A stretch of 64,000 nt of DNA from positions 33,818 through 97,817 of IMG/VR virus record IMGVR_UViG_3300050821_003228, one strand, 5' to 3'. The notes under the pieces are model-generated. The model was not told the origin of the DNA. It saw only the letters and a program-made list of their open reading frames with translations, and did no database searches. Origin of the DNA: a virus. Position numbers and translations under genes: made by a program. Shown here piece after piece: positions 56,368 through 63,867 of this stretch; position 1 is the stretch's first letter, and each line of letters starts with the position of its first letter.

Positions 56368-58291
56368 TCTTCTTAATATGGTCCATTTCTTCAGCCGGAA
56401 ATAGATAATTAGAACAGGCCGTAACTAACTCACCGTTAAGTTTATATTTCACCGTGAAGCTTCCATCACTAAATAACTTAAACTTTGCCTCAGTAGCATT
56501 ACCTATTGTCGGCCATAAATCTCCAATCTTGTCAGTTTTTGGAAGAGGAACTTCAATCTTATCTTCTTTATGATACTTATGAAGATGATTCGGTTCAGTT
56601 CCTTTATCCCGCTCTCTCATTTCATCCCGCTTCGCGCCCTCTTCATCAATTTCTTCTAACTCGATATGATGCTTCCCCTTGAACCAATCGCAAACTTCCT
56701 TATCGCTTTCAGCCTTCAGGATGACATCATATAACATCGGCGCGATTCCTAACAACGTGATGCTCGGGTTTTTCGCTGTGATATTCATCACGTCCTGAGA
56801 AATGAATTTGTCAAACGCCCATCCATTGTTATGAACGGCGTTCACGCATTTATTCAAATTCTCTAATGCTTTCACGATGTTACCATCAAGTAATTCATTG
56901 AACATCGCACTTGCGAAAGCACCGAATGTATACCATTTCTTACCTCCGAATGATCCCGGCCATTCAGGATTATTAGCAAATGAAGCTAACGCTTTTAAAT
57001 ATCGTGTCCGTGTTGAACTGTTCAAGACTTTATTCCATACACCCTTATACACGATATTACGGGCCGGTTTACGCTTCCTGCCCGGTTCGTGACGGAATTC
57101 ACCTAACGCGGCTGTAACAGTCAGTCGGTAAGCACAGCCCATTGCGAAACCAAGAAGAACGTCTTGACGGCCTAACCAAACTGATGTACTATGACAACCT
57201 GTGACCATTGCATAAGCAGCATCTTGAAAAGTAGTGTCATGAGTCGCACCGAGGACAAAACCCTTCCTGATGTCATCTAACTTTGGCTCATAAACCTCAG
57301 TATTCGGGCGAAGAGTCTCACCAATGACGGGTTTCCGAGAAATTAGAACAGGAAGCTTCGCTAGAACAGCATGAACTGCATAATGCGAAGCAAGGCTTCC
57401 TTCAGGATGATAAATACACGTCCCTCTTGGGAATTCCTTCGCTTTCGTTTCCCACTCTAATAGGTCACCTTCTGCAAGAACGATATTCTTAACTTCAACT
57501 TCTTCAGGAATGTAATCCACAGTATTAGGAAGTGCCGGGCCATTCCGCAATTGAACGAAGTAGTTAATTAATGAAGTATCATATTCATACTTCTTAGCCC
57601 ATAACAATTCGACATAAGGTGTCTCTGTAATCCGGGCCGCACTCAAAGCTTGTGACCATCCCCAACTATCTCCCGGCATTCCTAATGCTGGAATACAACG
57701 TGAAGAGTGCCCTGCTGTAGCTCCATCATTGCCTTTTCCAATGACTAGCTTTCCTGTCGTCCAAATGCCCGAATATTCAGCTTTGATAAACGGCATCACA
57801 ATAAACTCGGCCCGATCTTCAGCTTTCAACGTCTCTTCAAATAGCTTCTCAGCCTCTTCAACTGTATTGACCGGGCGGGAATCTACGAAGCCGTGGCGCG
57901 GAACCATAGGACAAGGACGAACGAACTTATTAACCATTCGACTGAAATCTCGCGCCTGAAACAGACCTAACTGTTTCTGAGTGATTAACTTCTCTTCTCT
58001 AGTAATTTCAGCCTGAAGATCATTCATTGCTGCTTCAAGATAAATCTTTTGATGATACTTGTCAATTGAAGCTTTTAGAATTGTCTTCAACTGTTCCAAT
58101 CTTTCTTTCTTCTCTGATAATTCAACCGTCAAAATCGGGCGGTCATAAGGCGATTCAAAATTGAAATGTTCAACTCCATAGACATCAAATGCAGGAGTCA
58201 GGAACCCGTTTGTTTTCAATGCCTTCAATCCTGCCGCCTTCTGTGTTCGGTACTCAGGATTGACTGCCGTTGCTTGTCCTACTTGTGCCAT
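56336..58291 (-). CDS. Large protein with PEP-utilising swivel-like segment
   Basis: 651 residues, own promoter and GAGGA site. CIYHPEGSLASHYAVHAVLAKLPVLIS (about residues 295-320) follows the pattern of the phosphohistidine swivel domain (GGxxSHxAIxAR.xxIP) found in PEP synthases and rifampin phosphotransferases. Upstream AEFIVMPFIKAEYSGIWTTGKLVIGKG resembles an ATP-grasp strand. Highly organised C-terminus with no known family. Could be a phage phosphotransferase; assignment tentative. Confidence 0.55.
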   Translation of the reverse strand: MAQVGQATAVNPEYRTQKAAGLKALKTNGFLTPAFDVYGVEHFNFESPYDRPILTVELSEKKERLEQLKTILKASIDKYHQKIYLEAAMNDLQAEITREEKLITQKQLGLFQARDFSRMVNKFVRPCPMVPRHGFVDSRPVNTVEEAEKLFEETLKAEDRAEFIVMPFIKAEYSGIWTTGKLVIGKGNDGATAGHSSRCIPALGMPGDSWGWSQALSAARITETPYVELLWAKKYEYDTSLINYFVQLRNGPALPNTVDYIPEEVEVKNIVLAEGDLLEWETKAKEFPRGTCIYHPEGSLASHYAVHAVLAKLPVLISRKPVIGETLRPNTEVYEPKLDDIRKGFVLGATHDTTFQDAAYAMVTGCHSTSVWLGRQDVLLGFAMGCAYRLTVTAALGEFRHEPGRKRKPARNIVYKGVWNKVLNSSTRTRYLKALASFANNPEWPGSFGGKKWYTFGAFASAMFNELLDGNIVKALENLNKCVNAVHNNGWAFDKFISQDVMNITAKNPSITLLGIAPMLYDVILKAESDKEVCDWFKGKHHIELEEIDEEGAKRDEMRERDKGTEPNHLHKYHKEDKIEVPLPKTDKIGDLWPTIGNATEAKFKLFSDGSFTVKYKLNGELVTACSNYLFPAEEMDHIKKIAESWKIKCK

Positions 58292-58311
58292 TTTTTATTC
58301 CTCAAAAATTG

Positions 58312-58340
58312 AATGTATCAGATACAGAATTACTTGTCAA
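58312..58340 (-). promoter_or_regulatory. Sigma70-type promoter of the 651-aa gene
   Basis: Minus strand TTGACA (58340-58335), 17-nt spacer, TACATT (58317-58312). Confidence 0.75.
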
Positions 58341-58620
58341 GCTTTTTTAAACGTGGATTATATTTTGTTAATTCTAGCTGTGCCAGATAGTTGCCCGCGT
58401 CTTCAAGAAATTCTTCGCCGTGATATTTAGAAATGTTAAACACTTTTTTAAAAAAGATTCGTGCTTCTTTAGTGTTTTTCAAATCATTGTCTTCTAAAAA
58501 CCGCTCGTAATATCCTTCAGGAAAATAATATTCTCTTCTTTTAACTGTTCCGCCCATAAATATACTGAACCAGAATACTATAAGTGGAATTAGAGCAATA
58601 GCGCCGATAATGAATTTCAA
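58330..58620 (-). CDS. Membrane-anchored hypothetical protein
   Basis: 96 residues, N-terminal helix ending in VFWFSIFMGGTVK, then a charged domain. The FWFS(I/M)FMGG(T/M)VK segment is shared with the 58861 gene. ATGA overlap upstream. Confidence 0.65.
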   Translation of the reverse strand: MKFIIGAIALIPLIVFWFSIFMGGTVKRREYYFPEGYYERFLEDNDLKNTKEARIFFKKVFNISKYHGEEFLEDAGNYLAQLELTKYNPRLKKLDK

Positions 58621-58856
58621 TGTCTTACCTCCGTCAAATGTCCGTTTTTACAACTGATGACTTTCGGGCCGGGCATATCAATTGTTACATGCGCGGATTC
58701 TTCGGGCCGTCCCATCACAGGTTCACAGGAAGTACAATAAACTCGGTAAGAAATGCCCGGTTTCGTATTAGTCCTCGAACCGTTTGACAACGTTTTCTTT
58801 CTCGTTGCCAAACCTCTGATTTTATAAAGTCTTTGATCACCGTGTTTTGCACTCAT
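58617..58856 (-). CDS. Zinc-ribbon-like hypothetical protein
   Basis: 79 residues: YCTSCEPV ... VISCKNGHLTEV gives a possible four-ligand zinc site; basic N-terminus. Confidence 0.6.
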   Translation of the reverse strand: MSAKHGDQRLYKIRGLATRKKTLSNGSRTNTKPGISYRVYCTSCEPVMGRPEESAHVTIDMPGPKVISCKNGHLTEVRH

Positions 58857-58860
58857 TTAT

Positions 58861-59061
58861 TTAACCTTTCGATGAAGATGTAGATTTTACCATTCCGCCC
58901 ATGAACATACTGAACCAAAACGCTTTCCAATATGTCAATGCCCCACCGAATACGAATGTTAGAAAAGTGGACGAAAATAGGTAATTGGTAACCCACATGA
59001 CTAACAACACGATTACGCCGAATACCGTAACAGCGCCAACTACTGTTAAAACTGTTTTCAT
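58861..59061 (-). CDS. Two-helix membrane protein
   Basis: 66 residues, helices at about 4-27 and 33-55; C-terminus KAFWFSMFMGGMVK is a near copy of the segment in the 58330 gene, pointing to a duplicated anchoring motif. Confidence 0.62.
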   Translation of the reverse strand: MKTVLTVVGAVTVFGVIVLLVMWVTNYLFSSTFLTFVFGGALTYWKAFWFSMFMGGMVKSTSSSKG

Positions 59062-59107
59062 TTTTTCTCCCTTACGAGTGATTGGATGCTACTGTTCAAA
59101 ATTAGAT

Positions 59108-59242
59108 TCAAAAAAGCGTTCTTTCCTTCTCTAAATTACAAACGACACAATAGCGCCGTTGAAAGCAGAACGATGATTTACTCCATACCGACCATGTATG
59201 GAACCAATGCCAGCTTTGTAGCAATTTCTTAAATTTATTCAA
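59108..59242 (-). CDS. 44-residue basic peptide with CxxC
   Basis: TTG start after AGGAGATAACA; MNKFKKLLQSWHWFHTW...YCVVCNLEKERTLF. Basic, Trp-rich, ends in a CVVC knuckle. Confidence 0.5.
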   Translation of the reverse strand: MNKFKKLLQSWHWFHTWSVWSKSSFCFQRRYCVVCNLEKERTLF

Positions 59243-59260
59243 AATGTTATCTCCTAGTCT

Positions 59261-59330
59261 GGAATCCTGAAACGCACCGAAGCCAGAAAAACTTGACTAA
59301 CGGAATCGTAAAAAGCACCGAAGCCCAAAT
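59261..59330 (-). repeat. Two tandem copies of a leader repeat
   Basis: 59261-59289 and 59301-59329 are related 29-nt units sharing GGAATC and GCACCGAAGCC. They lie just downstream of a promoter. A third, diverged unit occurs at 63718-63742. Confidence 0.6.
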
Positions 59331-59357
59331 ATCTCACGATAGCCCGACAATTGTCAA
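59329..59357 (-). promoter_or_regulatory. Probable promoter upstream of the repeat leader
   Basis: Minus strand TTGACA (59357-59352), 17-nt spacer, AGATAT (59334-59329), a weak -10. Confidence 0.5.
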
Positions 59358-59407
59358 GCGAAAAAGTTAACCGTTACAAAAAAAGATTAAACTAATTTAT
59401 TAGTTTC

Positions 59408-59614
59408 TTAAGAACGTAACATCCACCTAAGATGTTGAAATTGTAGGGCCATAGAAGCAATCCATTCGACAAAGGTTAATCCCTGCCGTGGCCCATCAAA
59501 ACAAACGTGATCCCGCGATACATAACTACCGCACGCACAAGTACGCTCCCTGTACTGCTGTCTTAGCTCTCGCTCCAAATAAGCGATTCCGTTTAGTTTT
59601 CTGTTCCATAGCAA
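59408..59614 (-). CDS. Hypothetical protein
   Basis: 68 residues, TTG start without clear ribosome site; CACGSYVSRDHVC could bind metal. Kept because the gap is otherwise empty and the composition is protein-like. Confidence 0.45.
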   Translation of the reverse strand: MLWNRKLNGIAYLERELRQQYRERTCACGSYVSRDHVCFDGPRQGLTFVEWIASMALQFQHLRWMLRS

Positions 59615-59650
59615 TTAGATGGCCTAACGCCGTGGAAGATTCAAAATTTT

Positions 59651-59893
59651 TTAGGGATAAACTAGGGTATCAGTCGAGGGGATGTGCTGTACCATCACAG
59701 CTTCTTGAGAATTAAGCTTGCCTATCGCGTCTGCAATGGCCGTTATTTCGTCTACGGGCCGATCTGAGAGGTCAATTACTAGGGATTGCTCTTTGACTCC
59801 ATGCCAAACGCCAATAGCAGAAAAAGCCGTACAATCGCCGCAAAGCGAAAGTACGGCATCGAAGTTTTTATTCTCTGTCAGAATTCTATACAT
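59651..59893 (-). CDS. Hypothetical protein
   Basis: 80 residues, alpha/beta (SLVIDLSDRPVDEITAIADAIGKLN), ATG overlapping the end of the ART-like gene by 8 nt. Confidence 0.6.
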   Translation of the reverse strand: MYRILTENKNFDAVLSLCGDCTAFSAIGVWHGVKEQSLVIDLSDRPVDEITAIADAIGKLNSQEAVMVQHIPSTDTLVYP

Positions 59894-60368
59894 CGTAATC
59901 CTGAGACACGAACGCGGCAGGATTCCGCATTGTAAATGTTAAAGGTTTAACCGCTTTGACGTAATCAGCCGGAATCGGACACTGGCAGGTTAGCCCGTCG
60001 AACATATCCGCCTGTACGTCCGTTTCTAGCTGAATATCCTCGGGAATGTCTAATTCGACAATAGCCGGATTAGCTTTCCTCTGTGTCCTTCCAAGCTTGA
60101 TTAGTTTTAATCCGCCCCATGGAAGTGCTTCGCCCGGTTTAGCCCGTTCATACTGTGCGCGGAATTGAGCAAACATCTCCGCTACATCTTTCCTCCGAGT
60201 GACATAAACCCTTGGTTCATTTTCCATCGGAGTATTGCCGCTTTCATCACGCAATTTCCATCCATTGTCAGATCGCATCGTATTAAAGGCTGTTTCTCTG
60301 TGCGGAATCAGCCCGATTTTACGAATTTGTCTAGCCGCCGATAAGGTAGTGCCGTGGTAAACAATCAT
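59886..60368 (-). CDS. ADP-ribosyltransferase-like fold protein
   Basis: A 160-residue protein. IVYHGTTLSAARQIRKIGLIP (H-Y[HG]T motif), EPRVYVTRRKDVAEMFAQF and the later NPAIVELDIPED resemble the ART superfamily (R/H..YVT..a pattern) of phage toxins and modifiers. Which acceptor, if any, is modified is unknown. Overlaps the HExxH gene start by 4 nt. Confidence 0.6.
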   Translation of the reverse strand: MIVYHGTTLSAARQIRKIGLIPHRETAFNTMRSDNGWKLRDESGNTPMENEPRVYVTRRKDVAEMFAQFRAQYERAKPGEALPWGGLKLIKLGRTQRKANPAIVELDIPEDIQLETDVQADMFDGLTCQCPIPADYVKAVKPLTFTMRNPAAFVSQDYDV

Positions 60369-60787
60369 CGGCCTAACCCTCGGAATAAGGATTCGATTGT
60401 CATTCCCTTCGTTTGATCTTGATAAGTGCTAAGGGAACGACGTTCATTATCTTTGTCGAGGTCAGGAACCATCAAGTTTGCTAATTCCCAAGCCTTTTTT
60501 TCAGCAGGAACCTGAGAACGGACGTTACCAGTTAACGCAATTTCCATTACGTTAATATTCCTGTGCGTTTGATCTTGTGAAACGATTGAAACAAAATGAC
60601 CTAACTCATGAGCCAATGTCGTTTGAAAGTCTTTTTGTGTCTTGACTCTGAAATCACCATATTTCTTATCCACACTCCCACCGTTTACGGTAATTTCAAA
60701 GAGGTTAAAAGATTTTTGTTGAGTAACACTCGAATCGGGCGAATCGGGGTCAACGTATAGATCGAGAGTAGCAATTTTACGTCTCAA
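60365..60787 (-). CDS. HExxH metallopeptidase-like protein
   Basis: 140 residues: TLAHELGHFVSI carries the zinc HExxH; a downstream Glu/Asp-rich helix may give the third ligand. Forms a pair with the ART-like gene. Confidence 0.7.
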   Translation of the reverse strand: MRRKIATLDLYVDPDSPDSSVTQQKSFNLFEITVNGGSVDKKYGDFRVKTQKDFQTTLAHELGHFVSIVSQDQTHRNINVMEIALTGNVRSQVPAEKKAWELANLMVPDLDKDNERRSLSTYQDQTKGMTIESLFRGLGR

Positions 60788-60797
60788 TTATTTTCCT

Positions 60798-60845
60798 CTA
60801 GGGTAGTTACCCTAATAGCCCGTCTCCGAACGGGCTAATGTGAGA
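60798..60845 (-). repeat. Intercistronic two-hairpin element, copy 1
   Basis: Hairpins TAGCCCGT/ACGGGCTA (60816-60837) and AGGGTA/TACCCT (60800-60813), preceded on the minus strand by CACATT. One of four copies with the same plan. Confidence 0.7.
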
Positions 60846-60854
60846 ACTACCGAA

Positions 60855-61079
60855 CTACTCATGAAAAAAACCTTTTCCGATTGAACGGTCAGCCCACAAT
60901 TCCCCGCCCAGATGGATTAGGCGAACAATGAATCCAGCGAAAGAGAACTTTGCTAAACCGTGTTCTCCGACAATCGTAAGCGTAATTGCGATAAACAGGA
61001 ACACGCCGGCATGTTTAAGCTTAGGGTGTTTCTGTCCTACAACGTGCGTGAGTATTACGATTTTTCTTAGTCTCTTCAT
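60855..61079 (-). CDS. Membrane protein
   Basis: 74 residues with a hydrophobic stretch (GVFLFIAITLTIVG) and basic N-terminus. 1 nt after the upstream gene. Confidence 0.62.
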   Translation of the reverse strand: MKRLRKIVILTHVVGQKHPKLKHAGVFLFIAITLTIVGEHGLAKFSFAGFIVRLIHLGGELWADRSIGKGFFHE

Positions 61080-61418
61080 CTACCAAATGCCTGTAGGGTC
61101 GGAATTGCGTCTCGAATCCTTTTCCCGTTGAATGCAATCTAATACAGTGTCAGCCCCTTCAGTATGGCAGACATGAAAATCGGAATCATCCGGGCGTACA
61201 TTCGCACCGATAGGGGAAACTACCGGAGTAATAGACGCGCCTTGATGATTGAAAATGTAAGAAGCGTATTCCTCGGGCCAAGTACCAGACGGAAGATGAT
61301 TAGCCTTATGGAATTGTTCAGCCGCTTTCAGCGTTTCAGCTAGATCAGCAACAGAGTAGAACGTTACAACCTGTCTAATCTGTCGATTAATAGGGGCGAT
61401 TGCAGATTGTCTCTTCAT
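61080..61418 (-). CDS. Hypothetical protein
   Basis: 112 residues; SVADLAETLKAAEQFHKANHLPSGTWPEEYASYI suggests a helical fold. Unknown. Confidence 0.62.
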   Translation of the reverse strand: MKRQSAIAPINRQIRQVVTFYSVADLAETLKAAEQFHKANHLPSGTWPEEYASYIFNHQGASITPVVSPIGANVRPDDSDFHVCHTEGADTVLDCIQREKDSRRNSDPTGIW

Positions 61419-61430
61419 TCGTCTATCCTA

Positions 61431-61484
61431 GAGGGTAGTTCCCTCAATCGCCCGATTCTAATAAACTAATCGGGCCAATGTGAG
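61431..61484 (-). repeat. Intercistronic two-hairpin element, copy 2
   Basis: GCCCGATT/AATCGGGC (61450-61475) and GAGGG/CCCTC (61431-61445), with CACATTG in front on the minus strand. Confidence 0.7.
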
Positions 61485-61486
61485 CA

Positions 61487-61678
61487 CTACAATTTAGGTA
61501 AATAAGCCTCTGATTCTTCTGATAATTCCCCGCCGTCTTCATGATCGAGGAGAATCATATCGTGCTTTACTAATATATTAGTCACTGGTGAAATCATAGT
61601 TTCTTCCAGATAATTAGCAAAGCACACTGTTACATCAGCGCCGTTTAGCAATTTTTGGGCTAATGTATGGGCCGTCAT
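61487..61678 (-). CDS. Hypothetical protein
   Basis: 63 residues; resembles small phage proteins with a ADVTVCFANYLEE strand pattern. ATG overlaps the upstream stop by one base. Confidence 0.6.
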   Translation of the reverse strand: MTAHTLAQKLLNGADVTVCFANYLEETMISPVTNILVKHDMILLDHEDGGELSEESEAYLPKL

Positions 61679-61959
61679 TAGTCATCCCCTACAATTTTTT
61701 CATCAAACGATTTAAATTCTTCGGGCGAATAATCATCCAATTCGTCTGAAAAATCATCTTCGTCATCTGACTCGGGCGATTCGGTATGATCCATGATTGT
61801 AGTCAAGAGATGGTTATAGTCTCCTGACTTAGCTTCGTCTAATACGACCTTAATTTCCGCAGCCGTCCAACCTTCCCGTTGTGCCTGTCTCTGGAAAGCG
61901 CCCATGATAGAAAACGCATTCCCATCTAGCCCGACTAATTCAAGTTTTACTTTTTTCAT
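61678..61959 (-). CDS. Conserved-looking phage protein with acidic tail
   Basis: 93 residues; LVGLDGNAFSIMGAFQRQAQREGWTAAEIKVVLDEAKSGDYNHLLTTIMDH is a common small phage domain, followed by a Asp/Glu-rich tail. Function unknown. Confidence 0.68.
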   Translation of the reverse strand: MKKVKLELVGLDGNAFSIMGAFQRQAQREGWTAAEIKVVLDEAKSGDYNHLLTTIMDHTESPESDDEDDFSDELDDYSPEEFKSFDEKIVGDD

Positions 61960-61975
61960 TCATTTTACCTCTTTG

Positions 61976-62036
61976 ATTAGATTTTGACTACATTACGGCA
62001 CCCCTACAAAGTAGGATGCCGGATGAGGTCAAAATA
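61976..62036 (-). other. Hairpin in the leader of the 93-aa gene
   Basis: TTTTGAC/GTCAAAA (outer, at about 62029 and 61984) enclosing CGGCATCC/GGGGTGCCG. Lies between the 28-aa peptide gene and the 93-aa gene. Confidence 0.5.
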
Positions 62037-62115
62037 CTTGCGCTATCGCGTCTCCAATGACTAACGCGATTAGCGCGGCAATCGAGAGAATCAAGTAATA
62101 GTCTAGATTACGCAT
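62029..62115 (-). CDS. 28-residue membrane peptide
   Basis: MRNLDYYLILSIAALIALVIG..., single helix; ATG overlaps the stop region of the upstream gene. Confidence 0.5.
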   Translation of the reverse strand: MRNLDYYLILSIAALIALVIGDAIAQVF

Positions 62116-62341
62116 CAGGATAAATCCTCTCTCCAACCTGTTCACCGTAGATCGGTAGATAGGGCGAGACATCAAATCCGCCGTCATGAATGGGTACCTG
62201 ATAGACTAATTGACTCATTCCAGTTTGATTAGCAAGCTTTACTCCCTTGTCTACCGCTTGCTCAAAACTGAGAGGAGATGGTTGTGGGAATCTCATCGAA
62301 TGCCCCACAGGAACGTTATCAGGCATCCTAATAGCCCACAA
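62108..62341 (-). CDS. Hypothetical protein
   Basis: 77 residues from TTG 62341, or 72 from ATG 62326; neither has a strong ribosome site. LSFEQAVDKGVKLANQTG and VYQVPIHDGG look protein-like. Confidence 0.55.
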   Translation of the reverse strand: MWAIRMPDNVPVGHSMRFPQPSPLSFEQAVDKGVKLANQTGMSQLVYQVPIHDGGFDVSPYLPIYGEQVGERIYPDA

Positions 62342-62382
62342 ATGCCTGAAACGAAGATCATACCGAAGAAAAATACAATCAT
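62293..62382 (-). CDS. 29-residue membrane peptide
   Basis: MIVFFFGMIFVSGICGLLGCL..., a single hydrophobic helix with site GAGGGGGAAACG upstream; overlaps both neighbours. Confidence 0.5.
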   Translation of the reverse strand: MIVFFFGMIFVSGICGLLGCLITFLWGIR

Positions 62383-62708
62383 CGTTTCCCCCTCTTCACT
62401 GACTCAATTTTGACAGTCTCGCCGTTAACGAATTCAGAGAACAGAAAACCCTTTGCGCTTTTCTTGTCTGTGGCGTCGATGACGGCGCGATATTTGAATC
62501 CGCCATTAACCCGGTAGTCAATCGAGTACGGATTAGTCTTCCTCGGTACGAGAGAATCATGCGCGATTTGGGCAATGTGATTAATCGCGGAATCGGCATT
62601 CATTCTTTGACCGTTAATCATGAACGTTTGTGCGAGGTCATTATCCGTATCGTAATTCCGAGTACGGACGATAGCGGCAATCTTTTCTAATGCTGTCCTC
62701 TCCTGCAT
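62379..62708 (-). CDS. Hypothetical protein
   Basis: 109 residues; mixed fold with DYRVNGGFKYRAVIDATDKKSAKGFLFSEFVNGETVKI resembling small phage accessory proteins. Preceded by the copy 3 hairpin element. Confidence 0.62.
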   Translation of the reverse strand: MQERTALEKIAAIVRTRNYDTDNDLAQTFMINGQRMNADSAINHIAQIAHDSLVPRKTNPYSIDYRVNGGFKYRAVIDATDKKSAKGFLFSEFVNGETVKIESVKRGKR

Positions 62709-62720
62709 AAGCTTTTATCT

Positions 62721-62768
62721 CCCGGAGCTAATTAGCTCAATCGCCCGTCTGCGAACGGGCCAATGTGT
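62721..62768 (-). repeat. Intercistronic two-hairpin element, copy 3
   Basis: GCCCGT/ACGGGC (62743-62760) and the palindrome GAGCTAATTAGCTC (62725-62738), preceded by ACACATTG on the minus strand. Confidence 0.7.
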
Positions 62769-62771
62769 TAA

Positions 62772-63044
62772 TTAATAAAGCGAGATACCTAACTCATGTA
62801 ATACTTGTGGAGACTCGCTCTCTAACTCCTGATAGAACCGGGACTCTTGAATCGGATGGTTTTGCACGTAATGGCGAACTGTCGATTCGCCTAAAACATC
62901 TTCCATTGTCGTTGTATCTGGTACAGTAGCTACTTCGGGCAGGGAATCAACGTATTCCTTCGGATGACCGTTAATCAACGGGCAGGTTTGGTAATGCCCG
63001 ATAACCCTTACATACTCGCTCGAATTTTCGTTATCGCTTGCCAT
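62772..63044 (-). CDS. Hypothetical protein
   Basis: 90 residues from ATG 63044 (AGGAGC in front; the frame to 63068 overlaps the leader element). MASDNENSSEYVRVIGHYQTC..., unknown. Confidence 0.62.
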   Translation of the reverse strand: MASDNENSSEYVRVIGHYQTCPLINGHPKEYVDSLPEVATVPDTTTMEDVLGESTVRHYVQNHPIQESRFYQELESESPQVLHELGISLY

Positions 63045-63054
63045 CGGTAAGCTC

Positions 63055-63104
63055 CTAATTTTAGTCACTCAATCGCCCGATTCTAAAAAATCGGGCCAAT
63101 GTGT
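63055..63104 (-). repeat. Intercistronic two-hairpin element, copy 4
   Basis: GCCCGATT/AATCGGGC (63075-63096), preceded by ACACATTG; the second hairpin is degenerate here. Confidence 0.65.
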
Positions 63105-63106
63105 TA

Positions 63107-63688
63107 CTAAAACTTAATCCTCTTTTCCTTAAACAACCGCATCATTAGGGAATAGGGAGTGTGGAATTTACCTTTTCCCCACAGTGTTTTATCCTCTCGG
63201 AAATTACACGCACGTTGTACGTGTACGCCTGAATACGGGCAGGGTCCGCCATTTGCCCAAATGTCGAATGCTTTTCTATTCGGGTGACAAGATGCATCAT
63301 ACATCATTAAATCGGCGCACAATTCGGGCGATACTCTTCCCCACGAAGCGAGTAATACCATTGTTGGTGAGGGTAGGTCAGCCCAACGGAGGTCAGCCGA
63401 ACTGAGGTTAGCCCAACTGAGGTCAGCCGAACTGAGGTTAGCCCAACTGAGGTCAGCCGAACTGAGGTTAGCCCAACGGAGGTTAGCCCAACTGAGGTCA
63501 GCCGAACTGAGGTTAGCCCAACTGAGGTCAGCCGAACTGAGGTTAGCCGAACTGAGGTTAGCCCAACGGAGGTTAGCCCAACGGAGGTCAGCCGAACTGA
63601 GGTTAGCCCAACTGAGGTCAGCCGAACTGAGGTTAGCCGCGTCTATTTCCTTGATTAACACGCCTGTGTAACGATTAATTATTTTCAT
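63107..63688 (-). CDS. Pentapeptide-repeat protein
   Basis: 193 residues. Residues about 18-105 are about 17 consecutive A(N/D)L(S/R)(S/W) pentapeptides forming a right-handed quadrilateral beta-helix, as in MfpA/Qnr-type proteins, some of which mimic DNA and bind gyrase. The remaining 90 residues ([30 protein letters not shown]) form a separate domain. First gene after a promoter. Confidence 0.85.
   Translation of the reverse strand: MKIINRYTGVLIKEIDAANLSSADLSWANLSSADLRWANLRWANLSSANLSSADLSWANLSSADLSWANLRWANLSSADLSWANLSSADLSWANLSSADLRWADLPSPTMVLLASWGRVSPELCADLMMYDASCHPNRKAFDIWANGGPCPYSGVHVQRACNFREDKTLWGKGKFHTPYSLMMRLFKEKRIKF
63400..63640 (-). repeat. 15-bp DNA repeats encoding the pentapeptides
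   Basis: Near-identical alternating 15-bp units (plus strand AACTGAGGTCAGCCG and AACTGAGGTTAGCCC) across the repeat region, nearly unmutated at third positions. Confidence 0.8.
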
Positions 63689-63742
63689 TTTCTCCCCTTT
63701 AGCCGATTGGCCGATTTTTGAATCGCACCGAATACCAGAAAC

Positions 63743-63771
63743 ATCTAATCATGATACCAAAAAATTGTCAA
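63743..63771 (-). promoter_or_regulatory. Sigma70-type promoter at the head of the minus operon end
   Basis: Minus strand TTGACA (63771-63766), 17-nt spacer, TTAGAT (63748-63743), 55 nt before the pentapeptide gene; the leader contains a copy of the CACCGAA repeat (63718-63742). Confidence 0.7.
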
Positions 63772-63867
63772 GAAAATAATGCCTGTGGAAAACTGCCCGA
63801 ATCTGTATTTCCATAATCTCAAAATGAGATTACAGAGAGTCGAATCCAGTTTTTCATTGTCACTCAT
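63745..63867 (-). CDS. Possible 40-residue peptide
   Basis: [19 protein letters not shown]... with weak AGGA 10 nt upstream; ends inside the promoter above. Low support. Confidence 0.3.
   Translation of the reverse strand: MSDNEKLDSTLCNLILRLWKYRFGQFSTGIIFLTIFWYHD

Noticed and set aside
63107-63688. CRISPR array
   Set aside because: The 15-bp periodic repeat has no spacers and is in frame with a pentapeptide-repeat protein.
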